This document shows positions 26,725 through 36,122 of a stretch of 64,000 nt of DNA, one piece after another. The stretch is from Prosthecobacter debontii. Lineage in GTDB: Bacteria; Verrucomicrobiota; Verrucomicrobiia; Verrucomicrobiales; Verrucomicrobiaceae. The translations under genes were made by a program, and so were the position numbers. Where the stretch lies: positions 434,001 to 498,000 of the forward strand of contig NZ_FUYE01000002.1 of assembly GCF_900167535.1 (NCBI RefSeq), read 5' to 3'. The first letter of the stretch is position 1. Each line of letters starts with the position of its first letter. The notes under the pieces were generated by a model. The model saw only the letters and a list, made by a program, of their open reading frames with translations, was not told the origin of the DNA and searched no databases.

Positions 26725-27810
26725 ATGAATTCGACCCCGTCAGATGCTATCACGGCAGCTCGCGCAGCCGGTCTCCGATACAGCCAAGATACCCAGCCTG
26801 GACTGACGCGACAATCGCGTGATTCAGGTTTCATTTATCTGGATACCCACGGCCACCGATTGAAGGATCAAGAAGCGCTAGAAAGGATTCAGGCCTTGGT
26901 GATTCCACCCGCCTGGACCTCTGTATGGATCTGCCCTTATCCAAACGGCCATCTCCAAGCGACTGGCCGCGACTCTCGTGGGCGAAAGCAATACCGTTAC
27001 CACTCCCAATGGGCCGAACATCGTGATGAAAGTAAGTTCACTCACATGATCGCCTTCGCACGTGCGCTTCCTCGTATTAGAAAACGTGTGGAGAAGGATT
27101 TGAGGCAACCAGGGCTCCCCCGCACGAAAGTCTTAGCCGCTATCCTGCAACTTCTTGAGGCCACCCTCATCCGTGTCGGCAACGACGAATATGCTCGGAC
27201 TAACCGATCCTACGGTCTAACAACTCTTCACAATCATCACGTCAAAGTGAATAGTGGGACCGTGCGGTTCAGTTTCCGCGGAAAAAGTGGCAAGTATCAT
27301 CAAGTCACTCTAAAGGAACGAAGGCTGGCCGGCATTGTAAAACGGTGTCAAGACATGCCGGGGCAGGAGCTTCTCGCTTATGTGGATGATACCGGACAAG
27401 TCCACGATGTCGGTTCTCAAGACGTTAACGATTACCTTCGCGACATTTCAAGGGGCGATTTCTCGGCAAAAGACTATCGGACCTGGGCGGGCACGGTTCT
27501 CGCCGCGATAGCACTCCAAGAATTTGAAGAAGTGACGTCTGAGAGTCAGGCCAAGAAAAACATCGTCTCCGCCGTGGAAGCGGTAGCGAAGATGCTAGGT
27601 AACACACCTTCTGTTTGTCGAAAATGCTATGTGCACCCAATCATCTTAGAATCGTACTTCGAGGGTCAAACCATCGCCACTCTGAAAGAAACCGTGTCTG
27701 GGAAAATCGACCGGTCTCTCTCCAAGCTGAAGCCTGAAGAAGCCGCTGTCCTCGTACTCCTTCAAAAGCGCCTCAAGGCCCACAGGCGTCGCCTGTCTCC
27801 TAGGAAATGA
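26725..27810 (+). CDS. DNA topoisomerase IB (poxvirus-like)
   Basis: A 361-residue type IB topoisomerase that nicks and reseals one DNA strand through a 3'-phosphotyrosine. The N-terminal region includes RDSRGRKQYRYHSQW, and the catalytic domain LLEATLIRVGNDEYARTN with the first Arg, the Lys in FRGKSGK, the second Arg in KDYRTWAGT and the nucleophile Tyr302 in VCRKCYVHP. These match bacterial homologues of vaccinia topoisomerase, which often lie in stress-related loci. Complete and intact. Confidence 0.95.
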   Translation: MNSTPSDAITAARAAGLRYSQDTQPGLTRQSRDSGFIYLDTHGHRLKDQEALERIQALVIPPAWTSVWICPYPNGHLQATGRDSRGRKQYRYHSQWAEHRDESKFTHMIAFARALPRIRKRVEKDLRQPGLPRTKVLAAILQLLEATLIRVGNDEYARTNRSYGLTTLHNHHVKVNSGTVRFSFRGKSGKYHQVTLKERRLAGIVKRCQDMPGQELLAYVDDTGQVHDVGSQDVNDYLRDISRGDFSAKDYRTWAGTVLAAIALQEFEEVTSESQAKKNIVSAVEAVAKMLGNTPSVCRKCYVHPIILESYFEGQTIATLKETVSGKIDRSLSKLKPEEAAVLVLLQKRLKAHRRRLSPRK

Positions 27811-27828
27811 ATATTCCCCTTAGCCATT

Positions 27829-29505
27829 TCAGGATTTCATATCTCCTTTCATGATTTGCCATGCCAAGGAAATCCCACCACCACAGGCTAACAAAAAGAG
27901 CAGCATGGCAAATCCGGGATAGCCAAAAAGACGGAAACTGGTTTCGACTCTCATCAACATCGAGGCACCCACAATCAATGACGCCAAGATCAGCCCCAGA
28001 GTGATCCGGTTAGCCACTTTTTGCAGGCCTGTCATGACAACTTTTTCATCGATCGTGTCCAGATGGATCTTCAGTTTGTTACCGGCCACGACCTCAAGAA
28101 ATTGATTCAAACGACTGGGCAATTTTTCAATGAGCTCCTTGGCATCCAGCAGCGAATTGAGCAAGTTGCCCAACGACAAACTCTTGAGCGTTTTGGCCTC
28201 CATGAGTTGGCTCGCGTTTCTCCGGATAGACTCGTTGGGATCGAAATGTGGATCGAGCGTTCGGCCTACCAAATCGAGATTTAGCAGAGTCTTTCCAAGC
28301 ATGGTCAACTCTTCGGGAAGGCTTAGTCCCGTGCGAGCTGCCACTTGTGTAACATTCATCACGATTTTACCCACTTGCAGTTCCCGAACCGTGGCTCCCT
28401 GTTGCTGGCTCACCAATTCCGATATCTCACGTCGAAATGTGATCTCATCGAAATGCTCTTTCTCCACCCCCATGCCCTGAGCCACTTCTGCAGCGCGATC
28501 ACTCTGCCCCTCGCTGATCGCTAACAAGAGCTTCAGCAACTGATCCTGCATCTGCGGCCCGATACGAGCGACCATCCCGAAATCGAGCAGAGCCACCTTG
28601 CTATTGTCCGCCGTCAGAAAAACATTTCCGGGATGCGGATCTGCGTGAAAGACCCCAACGATCAGAATCTGATGCAGATAAGATCGAAAGACCTCTTCCG
28701 CCAGTGCGGTGCCATCCACTTCAAGTCTGACAATCGGATGCAGCTTGGTGATTTTGGTGCCATCAATGTATTCCATCGTCAGCACACGCCCCGTCGAATA
28801 ATCATCCACAGGAGCCGGGATGACCAAGCGATGAAATTCGGAGAGCTTCTCTCTCATCAAACGCATGGTCTGAGCTTCCAAACGATAATCCAATTCTCGG
28901 AGCATCGCTTTACGCAGCTCATTCACGATCTTGGTGAATTCGAAGCGCTTTCCAACTTCTGTATGTTTGTCCAGGAACTCAGCAATCTCAGAAATGGCTT
29001 CCAAGTCCGCCGCCACTTGCTCTCTCACGTCCGGTCTTTGAATCTTGACCGCTACTTCTTGCCCACTGCGCAAAACAGCATAATGGACTTGCCCCAGAGA
29101 GGCTGCCGCCATCGGTACCGGTTCAAATGAACGAAATGCTTTCGACAGCCGTGCACCGATCTCGACATTGACGATGGCCTCCACCTTCTCAAAAGCAAAA
29201 GGCTGGATGTCATCTTGGAGCATGCTTAAAGCCTCCATATAAGAAAGCGGAACGAAATCGCCACGCGTTGAAAGCAGCTGCCCCAGCTTAATAAAAGTGG
29301 GTCCCAAAGCCTCCAAGTCCTTGGCCAGTTCTTTGGCACCAGGCGGCACTGGGGGAGGCGGAGCGAAGTCCAGTGGATCATCCACGATGGGCGCGCTTTT
29401 GACCAAATCTCCATGGCCATGTTTTATCATCAAAGCGATCACTTGTTTGTATCGCTTAAGGTGTTCGGGATTGAGAGAGAGGATCATGAGAATGGGTTCA
29501 GGCAT
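27829..29505 (-). CDS. ABC1/AarF/UbiB family atypical kinase
   Basis: A 558-residue protein of the ABC1 (UbiB/AarF) family of atypical kinases or ATPases tied to ubiquinone synthesis or lipid homeostasis. Typical motifs are LGPTFIKLGQLLSTRGDFVP, AAASLGQVHYAVL (the Ala-rich loop), VAVKIQRPDV with the ATP lysine, FHADPHPGNVF and the metal motif LLDFGMVARIG. Two C-terminal membrane helices are present (about residues 495-515 and 520-550). Convergent with the topoisomerase gene and divergent from the cupin gene. The specific target is not deducible. Confidence 0.93.
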   Translation of the reverse strand: MPEPILMILSLNPEHLKRYKQVIALMIKHGHGDLVKSAPIVDDPLDFAPPPPVPPGAKELAKDLEALGPTFIKLGQLLSTRGDFVPLSYMEALSMLQDDIQPFAFEKVEAIVNVEIGARLSKAFRSFEPVPMAAASLGQVHYAVLRSGQEVAVKIQRPDVREQVAADLEAISEIAEFLDKHTEVGKRFEFTKIVNELRKAMLRELDYRLEAQTMRLMREKLSEFHRLVIPAPVDDYSTGRVLTMEYIDGTKITKLHPIVRLEVDGTALAEEVFRSYLHQILIVGVFHADPHPGNVFLTADNSKVALLDFGMVARIGPQMQDQLLKLLLAISEGQSDRAAEVAQGMGVEKEHFDEITFRREISELVSQQQGATVRELQVGKIVMNVTQVAARTGLSLPEELTMLGKTLLNLDLVGRTLDPHFDPNESIRRNASQLMEAKTLKSLSLGNLLNSLLDAKELIEKLPSRLNQFLEVVAGNKLKIHLDTIDEKVVMTGLQKVANRITLGLILASLIVGASMLMRVETSFRLFGYPGFAMLLFLLACGGGISLAWQIMKGDMKS

Positions 29506-29582
29506 TTAGCAATCGTCTTCGACCCTTTGAATGGACGTGCTGCCGATACGCGCGCCCTCGCAGCGCCTAGCGAATTGTGTGG

Positions 29583-29909
29583 ATGAAACCTCAAAGCATA
29601 CACCACTTTCAGGATTGGTTCGAGGCACTCCATACCACCGATCTCACCCAAGTCGCCATGATGCGTCTCGATCCCGGCTCAGAGTCTGGCCCAGACTTAG
29701 ACAGCCATCCGAGCAGTGACCAAGTCCTGCTCGTTATTGAAGGAAGTATCAAAGGAAAAGTCGGAGAGGAGTCCATCATCCTATCGAAAGGCGAATTCAT
29801 CACGATACCTGCCGACATCCCGCATCGCTTTTACAATGATTCGGATAGTACGGCGCTAACTTTTAACGTGTATGCTCCACCCGCCTATCCCCCTAACAGC
29901 CGAGGATGA
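29583..29909 (+). CDS. Cupin domain-containing protein
   Basis: A 108-residue single-domain cupin. It has the LDPGSESGPDLDSHPSSDQV first motif, with fewer metal His residues than the usual HxH, then LLVIEGSIKGKVG and a second motif GEFITIPADIPHRFYN with its His. ATG 29583 is chosen; a GTG two codons upstream is in frame. Its 3' end overlaps the start of the cardiolipin synthase gene by 38 bases, so the two are very probably cotranscribed. Confidence 0.85.
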   Translation: MKPQSIHHFQDWFEALHTTDLTQVAMMRLDPGSESGPDLDSHPSSDQVLLVIEGSIKGKVGEESIILSKGEFITIPADIPHRFYNDSDSTALTFNVYAPPAYPPNSRG

Positions 29910-31188
29910 ATCTCTCCACCATCGGCATGGCTTTGCTAAATTCGTCGCTACAGCAGCAATCAGCAGCTTCGTCGCGGTGATCTTCAGTCGTAACTTTTTA
30001 GAAACCGAGAAGAAGATCACGCATAACATCGAGACCGACTACAGCGTCAGTGATGGTGCCTTTGTCAGAGCCATGAGCCATCTCTTGGGTCCACCGCTGC
30101 TTGAAGGGAATAAAATCACGATTCTTCAAAACGGAGCGGAGGTATTTCCGCGCATGCTTGAGGTCATCCACCAAGCCAAACGATCGATCACCTTCGAGAA
30201 CTTCGTTTGGGCAGATGGAGATGTGGTAAGGCGATTTTCCAAGGCGTTTGCAGACAGTGCTCGACGAGGCGTCAAAGTCCATTTTTTACAGGATGCAATG
30301 GGGTCTGACTGCCTGGATGGGGAATGCATGAAAATCATGAAGGAGGCAGGCGTCGAGGTGGAGATCTTTCGACGATACAACCTGACTCATTTCAACCATC
30401 GAACTCACCGCAAAATTTTAGTCGCAGATGGAAAGATCGGTTTTGTGGGAGGCGTCGGCTTTTCCGACCTCTGGGATGGCCACGGGAATCTCCCTGATCA
30501 TTGGCGAGACACGCAGTATGAAGTTCAGGGCCCCGCTGTTGCTCAACTGCAGCAGGCTTTCTTGGACAACTGGATTCAAATGCGAGCGGAAGTACTTCAT
30601 GGGGATGATTACTTCCCTGAACTTCTGCCTTGTGGAAATACCATCTGCCAGATCTTCAAAAGCTCAGTCAGTGAAGGTGCTGACAACGCAAGGCTGATGT
30701 TTTTGCTGTCCATCGCAGCCGCCCGTAAATCCATCCGAATCGTCAACCCCTACTTCATCCCTGATCGACTGGTGATTCGCTTGCTCAAGGCAGCTTTGGA
30801 TCGTGGTGTTTCAGTGGAAATCATCGGCCCGAGTGAGCGCATAGACCAACGCGTCGTCCGCTATGTGGGTCGCGCACGTTGGGGGGGCTTATTGCGTCAC
30901 GGCGCACGCTTCTTCGAGTTTCAACCTGCCCTTCTCCATAGTAAATACTTCGTCGTTGATGAACAGTGGGCTTCCGTTGGATCATGCAACCTGGATGATC
31001 GCTCCTTATGTCTCAACGAAGAAGCAAACCTTAACGTTTGGGATCAGAAGTTCGCTCGGCATCACCTGCAAGTCTTTGAAGAAGACAAAGCGAGGTCACA
31101 CGAAATCACTTGGGAGGAATGGCGAAACCGAAGCCTTTCCGAAAAAATTCTTGGTCACGCGGCCGGCATTTTCAGGTCCCAGCTATGA
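29872..31188 (+). CDS. Cardiolipin synthase / phospholipase D family protein
   Basis: A 438-residue membrane-bound enzyme with an N-terminal helix (FVATAAISSFVAVIFSR) and two HKD catalytic motifs: HRKILVADGKIGF (H179, K181, D186) and HSKYFVVDEQWASVGS (H356, K358, D363). This is the layout of ClsA/ClsB-type enzymes that condense phosphatidylglycerol into cardiolipin. ATG 29872 overlaps the cupin gene by 38 bases; the next Met would remove the membrane helix. Convergent with the EEP hydrolase gene, only 12 bases away. Confidence 0.92.
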   Translation: MLHPPIPLTAEDESLHHRHGFAKFVATAAISSFVAVIFSRNFLETEKKITHNIETDYSVSDGAFVRAMSHLLGPPLLEGNKITILQNGAEVFPRMLEVIHQAKRSITFENFVWADGDVVRRFSKAFADSARRGVKVHFLQDAMGSDCLDGECMKIMKEAGVEVEIFRRYNLTHFNHRTHRKILVADGKIGFVGGVGFSDLWDGHGNLPDHWRDTQYEVQGPAVAQLQQAFLDNWIQMRAEVLHGDDYFPELLPCGNTICQIFKSSVSEGADNARLMFLLSIAAARKSIRIVNPYFIPDRLVIRLLKAALDRGVSVEIIGPSERIDQRVVRYVGRARWGGLLRHGARFFEFQPALLHSKYFVVDEQWASVGSCNLDDRSLCLNEEANLNVWDQKFARHHLQVFEEDKARSHEITWEEWRNRSLSEKILGHAAGIFRSQL

Positions 31189-31200
31189 GCTGAAATTCAC

Positions 31201-31986
31201 TCACTCTTTCGGATGCAACACTAAATCGGCAACGAGAGGCAAGTGATCCGAAGCAACTTGCGTGAGGGGCGTGTTTGGCACGATCACTTTATGGACACTC
31301 AATCTGGAATTCATAAAGATGTAGTCCAAACGCGTCACGGGCCATCGAGAGGGGAAAGTAAACCTCGGCCTTCCCCACAAACTCCATCTCTGCACGTCTT
31401 TTAATCGTCGGGTGATGGTTCGATATACCAATGAGCCGGGAAGCGCATTGAGATCGCCACAAAAAATGAATGGGTAATGACGAATGCTATCATCCGCCCA
31501 CTCTTGGCCTAACAAGGCTTGGATCTGGGCCATGCGCTCGCTCCAACTCAATCCCAAGTGGGTATTGAGCAAATGAATGCCTTCGTCTTGAAAATCCAGC
31601 TGCACGAGTAAGGCACCCCTTGGCTCAAACGCGAGTCTTGAATTGGATGTGGGCAGTTTCCCTTGAAGAAGCAGTTTCATGGGCAGCCTGCTCAAAACCG
31701 CGTCTCCATATTGTTCTGATAAATGGGTGATCGCAGGGTGAAAATGAAATTCCATTTTCAAGTGTTCTGCAAGGTGTCTTGCCTGGTGCACCCCTTTACT
31801 TCTTTTTCGCTCCACATCCAGTTCTTGAAGCGCTACCACGTCGGGATTCATAGAAAGGATGACTTCGGCAATTCGACTTTCGTCCAAGCGCCCATCCGTT
31901 CCGATGCAGCCATGGACATTGTACGTCATGATACGGAGCTTTCTAGAACCCGTATCATTGACCTGCCCTGGCATCTCGACACTCAT
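31201..31986 (-). CDS. Endonuclease/exonuclease/phosphatase (EEP) family protein
   Basis: A 261-residue metal-dependent phosphoesterase. Family motifs are IMTYNVHGCIG (first Asn), ALQELDV with the metal Glu, LLNTHLGLSW, FCGDLNALPGS with the catalytic Asp/Asn, RLDYIFMNS and VASDHLPLVADL with the final Asp-His. There is no signal peptide, so it should act in the cytoplasm. Substrates in the family range from DNA to phospholipids and inositol phosphates. Closeness to cardiolipin synthase could hint at lipids, which is speculative. The ATG overlaps the stop of the small upstream gene by ATGA. Confidence 0.9.
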   Translation of the reverse strand: MSVEMPGQVNDTGSRKLRIMTYNVHGCIGTDGRLDESRIAEVILSMNPDVVALQELDVERKRSKGVHQARHLAEHLKMEFHFHPAITHLSEQYGDAVLSRLPMKLLLQGKLPTSNSRLAFEPRGALLVQLDFQDEGIHLLNTHLGLSWSERMAQIQALLGQEWADDSIRHYPFIFCGDLNALPGSLVYRTITRRLKDVQRWSLWGRPRFTFPSRWPVTRLDYIFMNSRLSVHKVIVPNTPLTQVASDHLPLVADLVLHPKE

Positions 31987-32219
31987 CCTTGATGGGGGCT
32001 TTCTGAACCATGAGGGTTAGCTTTTTCAGCTTCTTCTTGCGCATTTTGAGGAGGCGTCGCCATCTCCTCCATTTGACGGAGCGCCTTTTCCCGATGCACA
32101 TTCGTCACCCGATCACGGTTCTCCTCGACAGCAAGATCGGCGGCCAATTGTTCAATCTGGTCCGTGCCCCCCAACTGATCGAGTTGGTCATTCTGAAGAT
32201 CTTTTTTTTCTGTTTTCAT
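31983..32219 (-). CDS. Small charged hypothetical protein
   Basis: A 78-residue, very hydrophilic protein rich in Glu, Gln, Asp and Lys with no hydrophobic segment; probably helical or disordered. No family is recognised. Its stop overlaps the ATG of the EEP hydrolase gene (ATGA), which supports it being translated. It begins the two-gene minus-strand operon and is divergent from the DUF4142 gene with about 190 bases between. Confidence 0.6.
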   Translation of the reverse strand: MKTEKKDLQNDQLDQLGGTDQIEQLAADLAVEENRDRVTNVHREKALRQMEEMATPPQNAQEEAEKANPHGSESPHQG

Positions 32220-32411
32220 AGATAGTCCTTTAAGAGGCTTCGCGCCCCGGCCTCCATCTGGACGGCAGAGACAATGGACACTGTTTTCAACACAAAGGAT
32301 ACGTCCGCCTTTTCAGAACACGGCGAATCCCTGCAGAAGCGTCCCTCAAGCCAAACATTTTGTCGCTTGGAGGAGACAATTACAAACCAACCCAAAACCG
32401 ACTGACTAATT

Positions 32412-32936
32412 ATGAAATCTTACAAAATGATCACCCTTCTCGCAGCCTTTGCCAGCCTCGGCTTCTTAGCCAACTCGATCCAGGCAGAAGACGCAAAAAG
32501 CACTGTGAATTCCACTGACGAGTCCTTTGTGAAAAGCGCTTCTCAAATGGGCATCGGCGAGGTTCAAGTGGCAAGTCTTGGCGTGCGTAAAGGTGCACGC
32601 GCTGACGTCAAAGAACTCGCTGAAAAGATGGTGACTGCGCATACCGCTCTGAATGCAGAAATCTCGGCTTTGGCCAAGAGCAAGAATGTCGCCATCTCGA
32701 CTGTGACCGATCCAAGCGATACCGAAACACTGAAGGATCTCGAGAACACAGATACCGGAGACAATTTCGATAAGGCTTTCCTCGCCGAGCTGGAGTCAGC
32801 CCACAAGGATGCGATCGCGTTGTTTGAAGACGCAGCCAAAGACTCTGCGGATGCTGACGTCAAAAACTTGGCTTCCAAAGCGCTGCCAGAACTGCGCTCT
32901 CATCTCGACATGATTCAGGCTGCACAGAAGAAATAG
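32412..32936 (+). CDS. DUF4142 domain-containing secreted protein
   Basis: A 174-residue exported protein. Residues 1-25 are a signal peptide ending in IQAEDA. The rest is a DUF4142 four-helix bundle, ferritin-like in shape: DESFVKSASQMGIGEVQVASLG, VKELAEKMVTAHTALNAEISALA, and paired C-terminal helices with SAHKDAIALFEDAAKDS. The role is unknown, but members are induced by stress in many bacteria. No sigma-54-type site was found upstream; a GGAGGA lies about 30 bases before the start codon. A hairpin follows the gene. Confidence 0.9.
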   Translation: MKSYKMITLLAAFASLGFLANSIQAEDAKSTVNSTDESFVKSASQMGIGEVQVASLGVRKGARADVKELAEKMVTAHTALNAEISALAKSKNVAISTVTDPSDTETLKDLENTDTGDNFDKAFLAELESAHKDAIALFEDAAKDSADADVKNLASKALPELRSHLDMIQAAQKK

Positions 32937-32976
32937 TCTGACTCTGATCTCATACCCGCATTTTTGATACCCGCGC

Positions 32977-33014
32977 TGGCGGTGACGTGTGCCTTTAGGC
33001 TCTTGTCACCGCCA
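32977..33014 (+). terminator. Hairpin downstream of DUF4142 gene
   Basis: A 10-bp perfect stem TGGCGGTGAC (32977-32986) / GTCACCGCCA (33005-33014) has an 18-base loop holding a second small repeat, GCCT/AGGC. No strong T-run follows, so it could be an attenuating or processing hairpin rather than a terminator. Confidence 0.5.
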
Positions 33015-33045
33015 TTTGCATAAAACACCCCTGATTGCCATCCCC

Positions 33046-34737
33046 ATGCCGAGTTTATTCGTCCCCAAAAAAGTTGCTGGGTTGCTGGTCCCCGTTTTTG
33101 CCATGCGTCGTCATGAGGACATGGGTATTGGTGATACCTTGGGCGTTAAGGAGTCCATAGACTTCTGCGCTGCGCATCACTTTGCCGTGCTCCAACTTTT
33201 GCCCGTGCATGAAACTGTGGGGGATCATAGCCCTTACAATCCGATCAGTTCTCGTGCTCTGTCACCCGCTTATCTTACCCTGAATCCAGATTTGGTTCCA
33301 GGCCTAACAAAAGAAATCATCGACCGCTTAGCTCCCGAAGCTTGGCTTGCCCAACTACGAGAAGGGCCAGTCAAACATCTGTCCGTACATTCGTTAAAGT
33401 TGCTAATCCTGATGGAGGCGTATCAAAGTTTTACGGGCCTGGAATCTAACTCCTCGGACCTTGCGGAGGATTTTGCCAGATTTGAAGAACATGCGGCTTC
33501 ATGGCTTCCGGGTTACACGCTTTTCAGGATTCTCGTGGAAGAGTATGACGGCAATGCCCACTGGGAGCAGTGGCGCCCTGAGCATCATAGCTTCGCTCAG
33601 GCTGAGCAATGGTTTGCCACGCATCCTGAGCATGCGCATTTAGCTCAAAAACGTCGTGGCTTTGCCTTTATTCAATGGGTGGCATGGCGGCAGTGGAGGG
33701 ATGTCCGAAGCTATGCGGACTCCAAAAATATTCGATTGATGGGCGAGATGTCGTTCGGTGTGTCCAAAAACAGCGCGGACGCATGGCTGTCGCCTGAACT
33801 GTTTGACCGAGAGTGGAGCATGGGGACGCGGCCGGTATCTTACTTCGATACCAATAAGGATTCCGAGAGGTGGGGACAAAACTGGGGCCTACCTCCATAT
33901 CGCTGGGAAAATCATCGCTCGGAAGGATTCCAATGGGTTCGGGAACGGGTTCAGTCCGAAGCTCAGTTCTTCCACATTTGCAGGCTGGATCACCTACGCG
34001 GCTATTTCCGAGGCTACATGTTCCCTTGGCAAGGTGGCGCTCAGCACGCCGAGTTTGCCACGCTGAATGAAGAAGAGGCCAAGCTCAAGACACAAGGCCT
34101 GCTTCCCCGCTTCGTCCCTGGACCTGATGACGACGAAACAGCAGCTCAAATGAACGATCTTCAGGGTCGCGAAATCATCTCCGTGATGCAGGAAGCGGCT
34201 GGCCAGATGGGACTGGTAGCCGAACTCATGGGGATGATGCCCGACTACATGCGGCAAGCTCTCGACGACCTCCAGATGCCCAATCTCACCTTCCCTCTCC
34301 TTGAGAAGGATGACTCGGGACACCTGCTGCACCAGAATCATTTTCGCGTTTTGAGTTTAGTGTCTTATGGTAATCACGACCATGCTCCTCTTGCAGCGAC
34401 TTACGCTCGCTTTCGAGAACCGCCAAGGGAGCCATCCGGCGATTTGGCCAACCTGCTAGCATTTGCAAGATGGGAAGGTGCCCCGCCTGCGGAGCTCAAT
34501 AGTGAACTGCTCAGTTCACTCCAAAAATCACTTTTTGAGACTCCCTGCTTGCTTGCCGTCCTCATGTGCACAGACTTGATTGGAACGGCTCAGCGATTCA
34601 ACCTGCCGGGCAGTTATGGCAGCTTGACCTGGTGCGAAAGGATGGAACTTCCGTGGCAAGACATGGAGCGCCATCCACTTTATGGCCCCCGCATTCAGGA
34701 GGCCGAAAAATGGCTGATTCACACAGGACGTGCCTGA
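33046..34737 (+). CDS. malQ: 4-alpha-glucanotransferase (amylomaltase, GH77)
   Basis: A 563-residue enzyme that moves alpha-1,4-glucan segments between maltodextrins. GH77 signatures are GDHSPYNPISSRALSPAYLTL (substrate loop), the nucleophile Asp in FHICRLDHLRGYFRG, the acid/base Glu in VAELMGMMPDYM, and the NHDHAP segment. ATG 33046 gives the normal start; the open frame from 32989 would add 19 residues. It is somewhat shorter than plant DPE2-like forms and near the usual bacterial length. Complements GlgX at 11-13 kb in glycogen use. Confidence 0.93.
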   Translation: MPSLFVPKKVAGLLVPVFAMRRHEDMGIGDTLGVKESIDFCAAHHFAVLQLLPVHETVGDHSPYNPISSRALSPAYLTLNPDLVPGLTKEIIDRLAPEAWLAQLREGPVKHLSVHSLKLLILMEAYQSFTGLESNSSDLAEDFARFEEHAASWLPGYTLFRILVEEYDGNAHWEQWRPEHHSFAQAEQWFATHPEHAHLAQKRRGFAFIQWVAWRQWRDVRSYADSKNIRLMGEMSFGVSKNSADAWLSPELFDREWSMGTRPVSYFDTNKDSERWGQNWGLPPYRWENHRSEGFQWVRERVQSEAQFFHICRLDHLRGYFRGYMFPWQGGAQHAEFATLNEEEAKLKTQGLLPRFVPGPDDDETAAQMNDLQGREIISVMQEAAGQMGLVAELMGMMPDYMRQALDDLQMPNLTFPLLEKDDSGHLLHQNHFRVLSLVSYGNHDHAPLAATYARFREPPREPSGDLANLLAFARWEGAPPAELNSELLSSLQKSLFETPCLLAVLMCTDLIGTAQRFNLPGSYGSLTWCERMELPWQDMERHPLYGPRIQEAEKWLIHTGRA

Positions 34738-34873
34738 TCGGTTGAGGATTGATAAATTTGCTTTTTCCGCGAGCCACACCCACGCAACGACAGCTTCAGC
34801 TTCGATTCCAGAGGAATAAAATCGGCATGCGATAGTCCCCGGCAGCCTTTTTTGACTTCATCGGATTACAACC

Positions 34874-36100
34874 ATGACAGAGGCCCTCCCAATCTCCTCA
34901 TCCAGCTTTGCTAAAAAGGCTAGCCCAACGGCATCCGCTAATTTGGCTTTGCCCCGTGCATCAATAAAGACGCTTTCCTCGCCGCATGGCGCGCCGCCTC
35001 TTGTGCTTGTGGTGGATGATCAGGAGCGCAACCTTCAAATGGTTAAAAAGATGCTGACCAATGACGGCTACCGTGTGATCACGACCTTAAGCGGTGAAAA
35101 GGCCATCGAAGCCATCGGCAGTCATTGGCCGGATTTGATCCTGTTGGATGTTGTGATGCCTGACATGGATGGCTTTGAAGTATGCGAGCAGATCAAAAAC
35201 AATCCAGCGACTCAAAATATCCCCATCATCTTTCTATCGGGCGATACCGGACACCAATCCATCATGAAGGGCTTTGCTAAAGGTGGGGTCGATTACATTT
35301 CCAAACCCTTCAACAAATCAGAACTCCTCGCTCGCGTTCGCACCCATGTTGAACTGCACCGGAGTCAGGTGCGCCATATCAAACAGATGCAGGAGCGCCG
35401 CCACACGTTGGATCTTATCGCCCATGAGTGGCATAAACCACTTCAACGTCTCTCCATGTTCATGTCAGCCATTCATGCAGACATGAGAGAGGCAGAGCGT
35501 CCAGACAGTATGCAAGCTCTGGGCCGGGAGGCCATGAAAGAGACCGAACGCATGATTGTCTCGATTGAAGGCTTTCTCAAGGAGCAATCCGCTCAGTCTG
35601 AAGCGTTGCATGAGTCGTTGGCCCCTTGGGGCATTACCACCGACGACCTTAAATCCATGGTCGGTAAATGGTATGTGACGGCGAAACGAAAACTTGTGGA
35701 CCTCGCTCTCAGCGCTCCGGAGCCTCCCCTACCCGTTGTCGGCTTATCCTTTGCTATCAATCAGATTGTCGATGCCGTCTTGTCAAATGCGGTGAATTTC
35801 ACGCCCCAGTCTGGGCATATCGAGGTTCGCATCACTCAAGAAGAAGACCGTATCGTCTTGCATGTGATTGACGACGGCCCAGGATTCTCCGAGGAATATC
35901 TTCGACGTCAGTTCCAGCCTTTCATGCAGCAAAAAGCAGGGAGTTCCCAACCCTCTTTGGGGGTCGGACTCGCCTCGGCGAAACGCATTGCTGATCGGAT
36001 CCACGCCACTTTAATGATTGGCAATCATAGCCGTACATCCGGTGGACACGTGAAGGTGAGTTTCCCCTCACGCAATATGGATTTGCCTCCCATTACTTGA
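34874..36100 (+). CDS. Receiver-histidine kinase hybrid (REC-HisKA-HATPase)
   Basis: A 408-residue soluble protein with the receiver first. REC: LVVDDQERN, phosphoacceptor D92 in LLDVVMPDMDG, Lys in YISKPFN. The dimerisation helix has H184 in LIAHEWHKPLQRL. The HATPase part keeps the N-box Asn (DAVLSNAVNFTP), G1 (DDGPGFSEE) and G2 (GVGLASAKRI). It has no sensor or membrane segment, so it is likely switched by its own receiver. It is clearly related to the protein at 41059. Alone in its transcription unit; no cognate regulator is adjacent. Confidence 0.88.
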   Translation: MTEALPISSSSFAKKASPTASANLALPRASIKTLSSPHGAPPLVLVVDDQERNLQMVKKMLTNDGYRVITTLSGEKAIEAIGSHWPDLILLDVVMPDMDGFEVCEQIKNNPATQNIPIIFLSGDTGHQSIMKGFAKGGVDYISKPFNKSELLARVRTHVELHRSQVRHIKQMQERRHTLDLIAHEWHKPLQRLSMFMSAIHADMREAERPDSMQALGREAMKETERMIVSIEGFLKEQSAQSEALHESLAPWGITTDDLKSMVGKWYVTAKRKLVDLALSAPEPPLPVVGLSFAINQIVDAVLSNAVNFTPQSGHIEVRITQEEDRIVLHVIDDGPGFSEEYLRRQFQPFMQQKAGSSQPSLGVGLASAKRIADRIHATLMIGNHSRTSGGHVKVSFPSRNMDLPPIT

Positions 36101-36122
36101 ATCTAGGCAGGCCAGCCTGGAC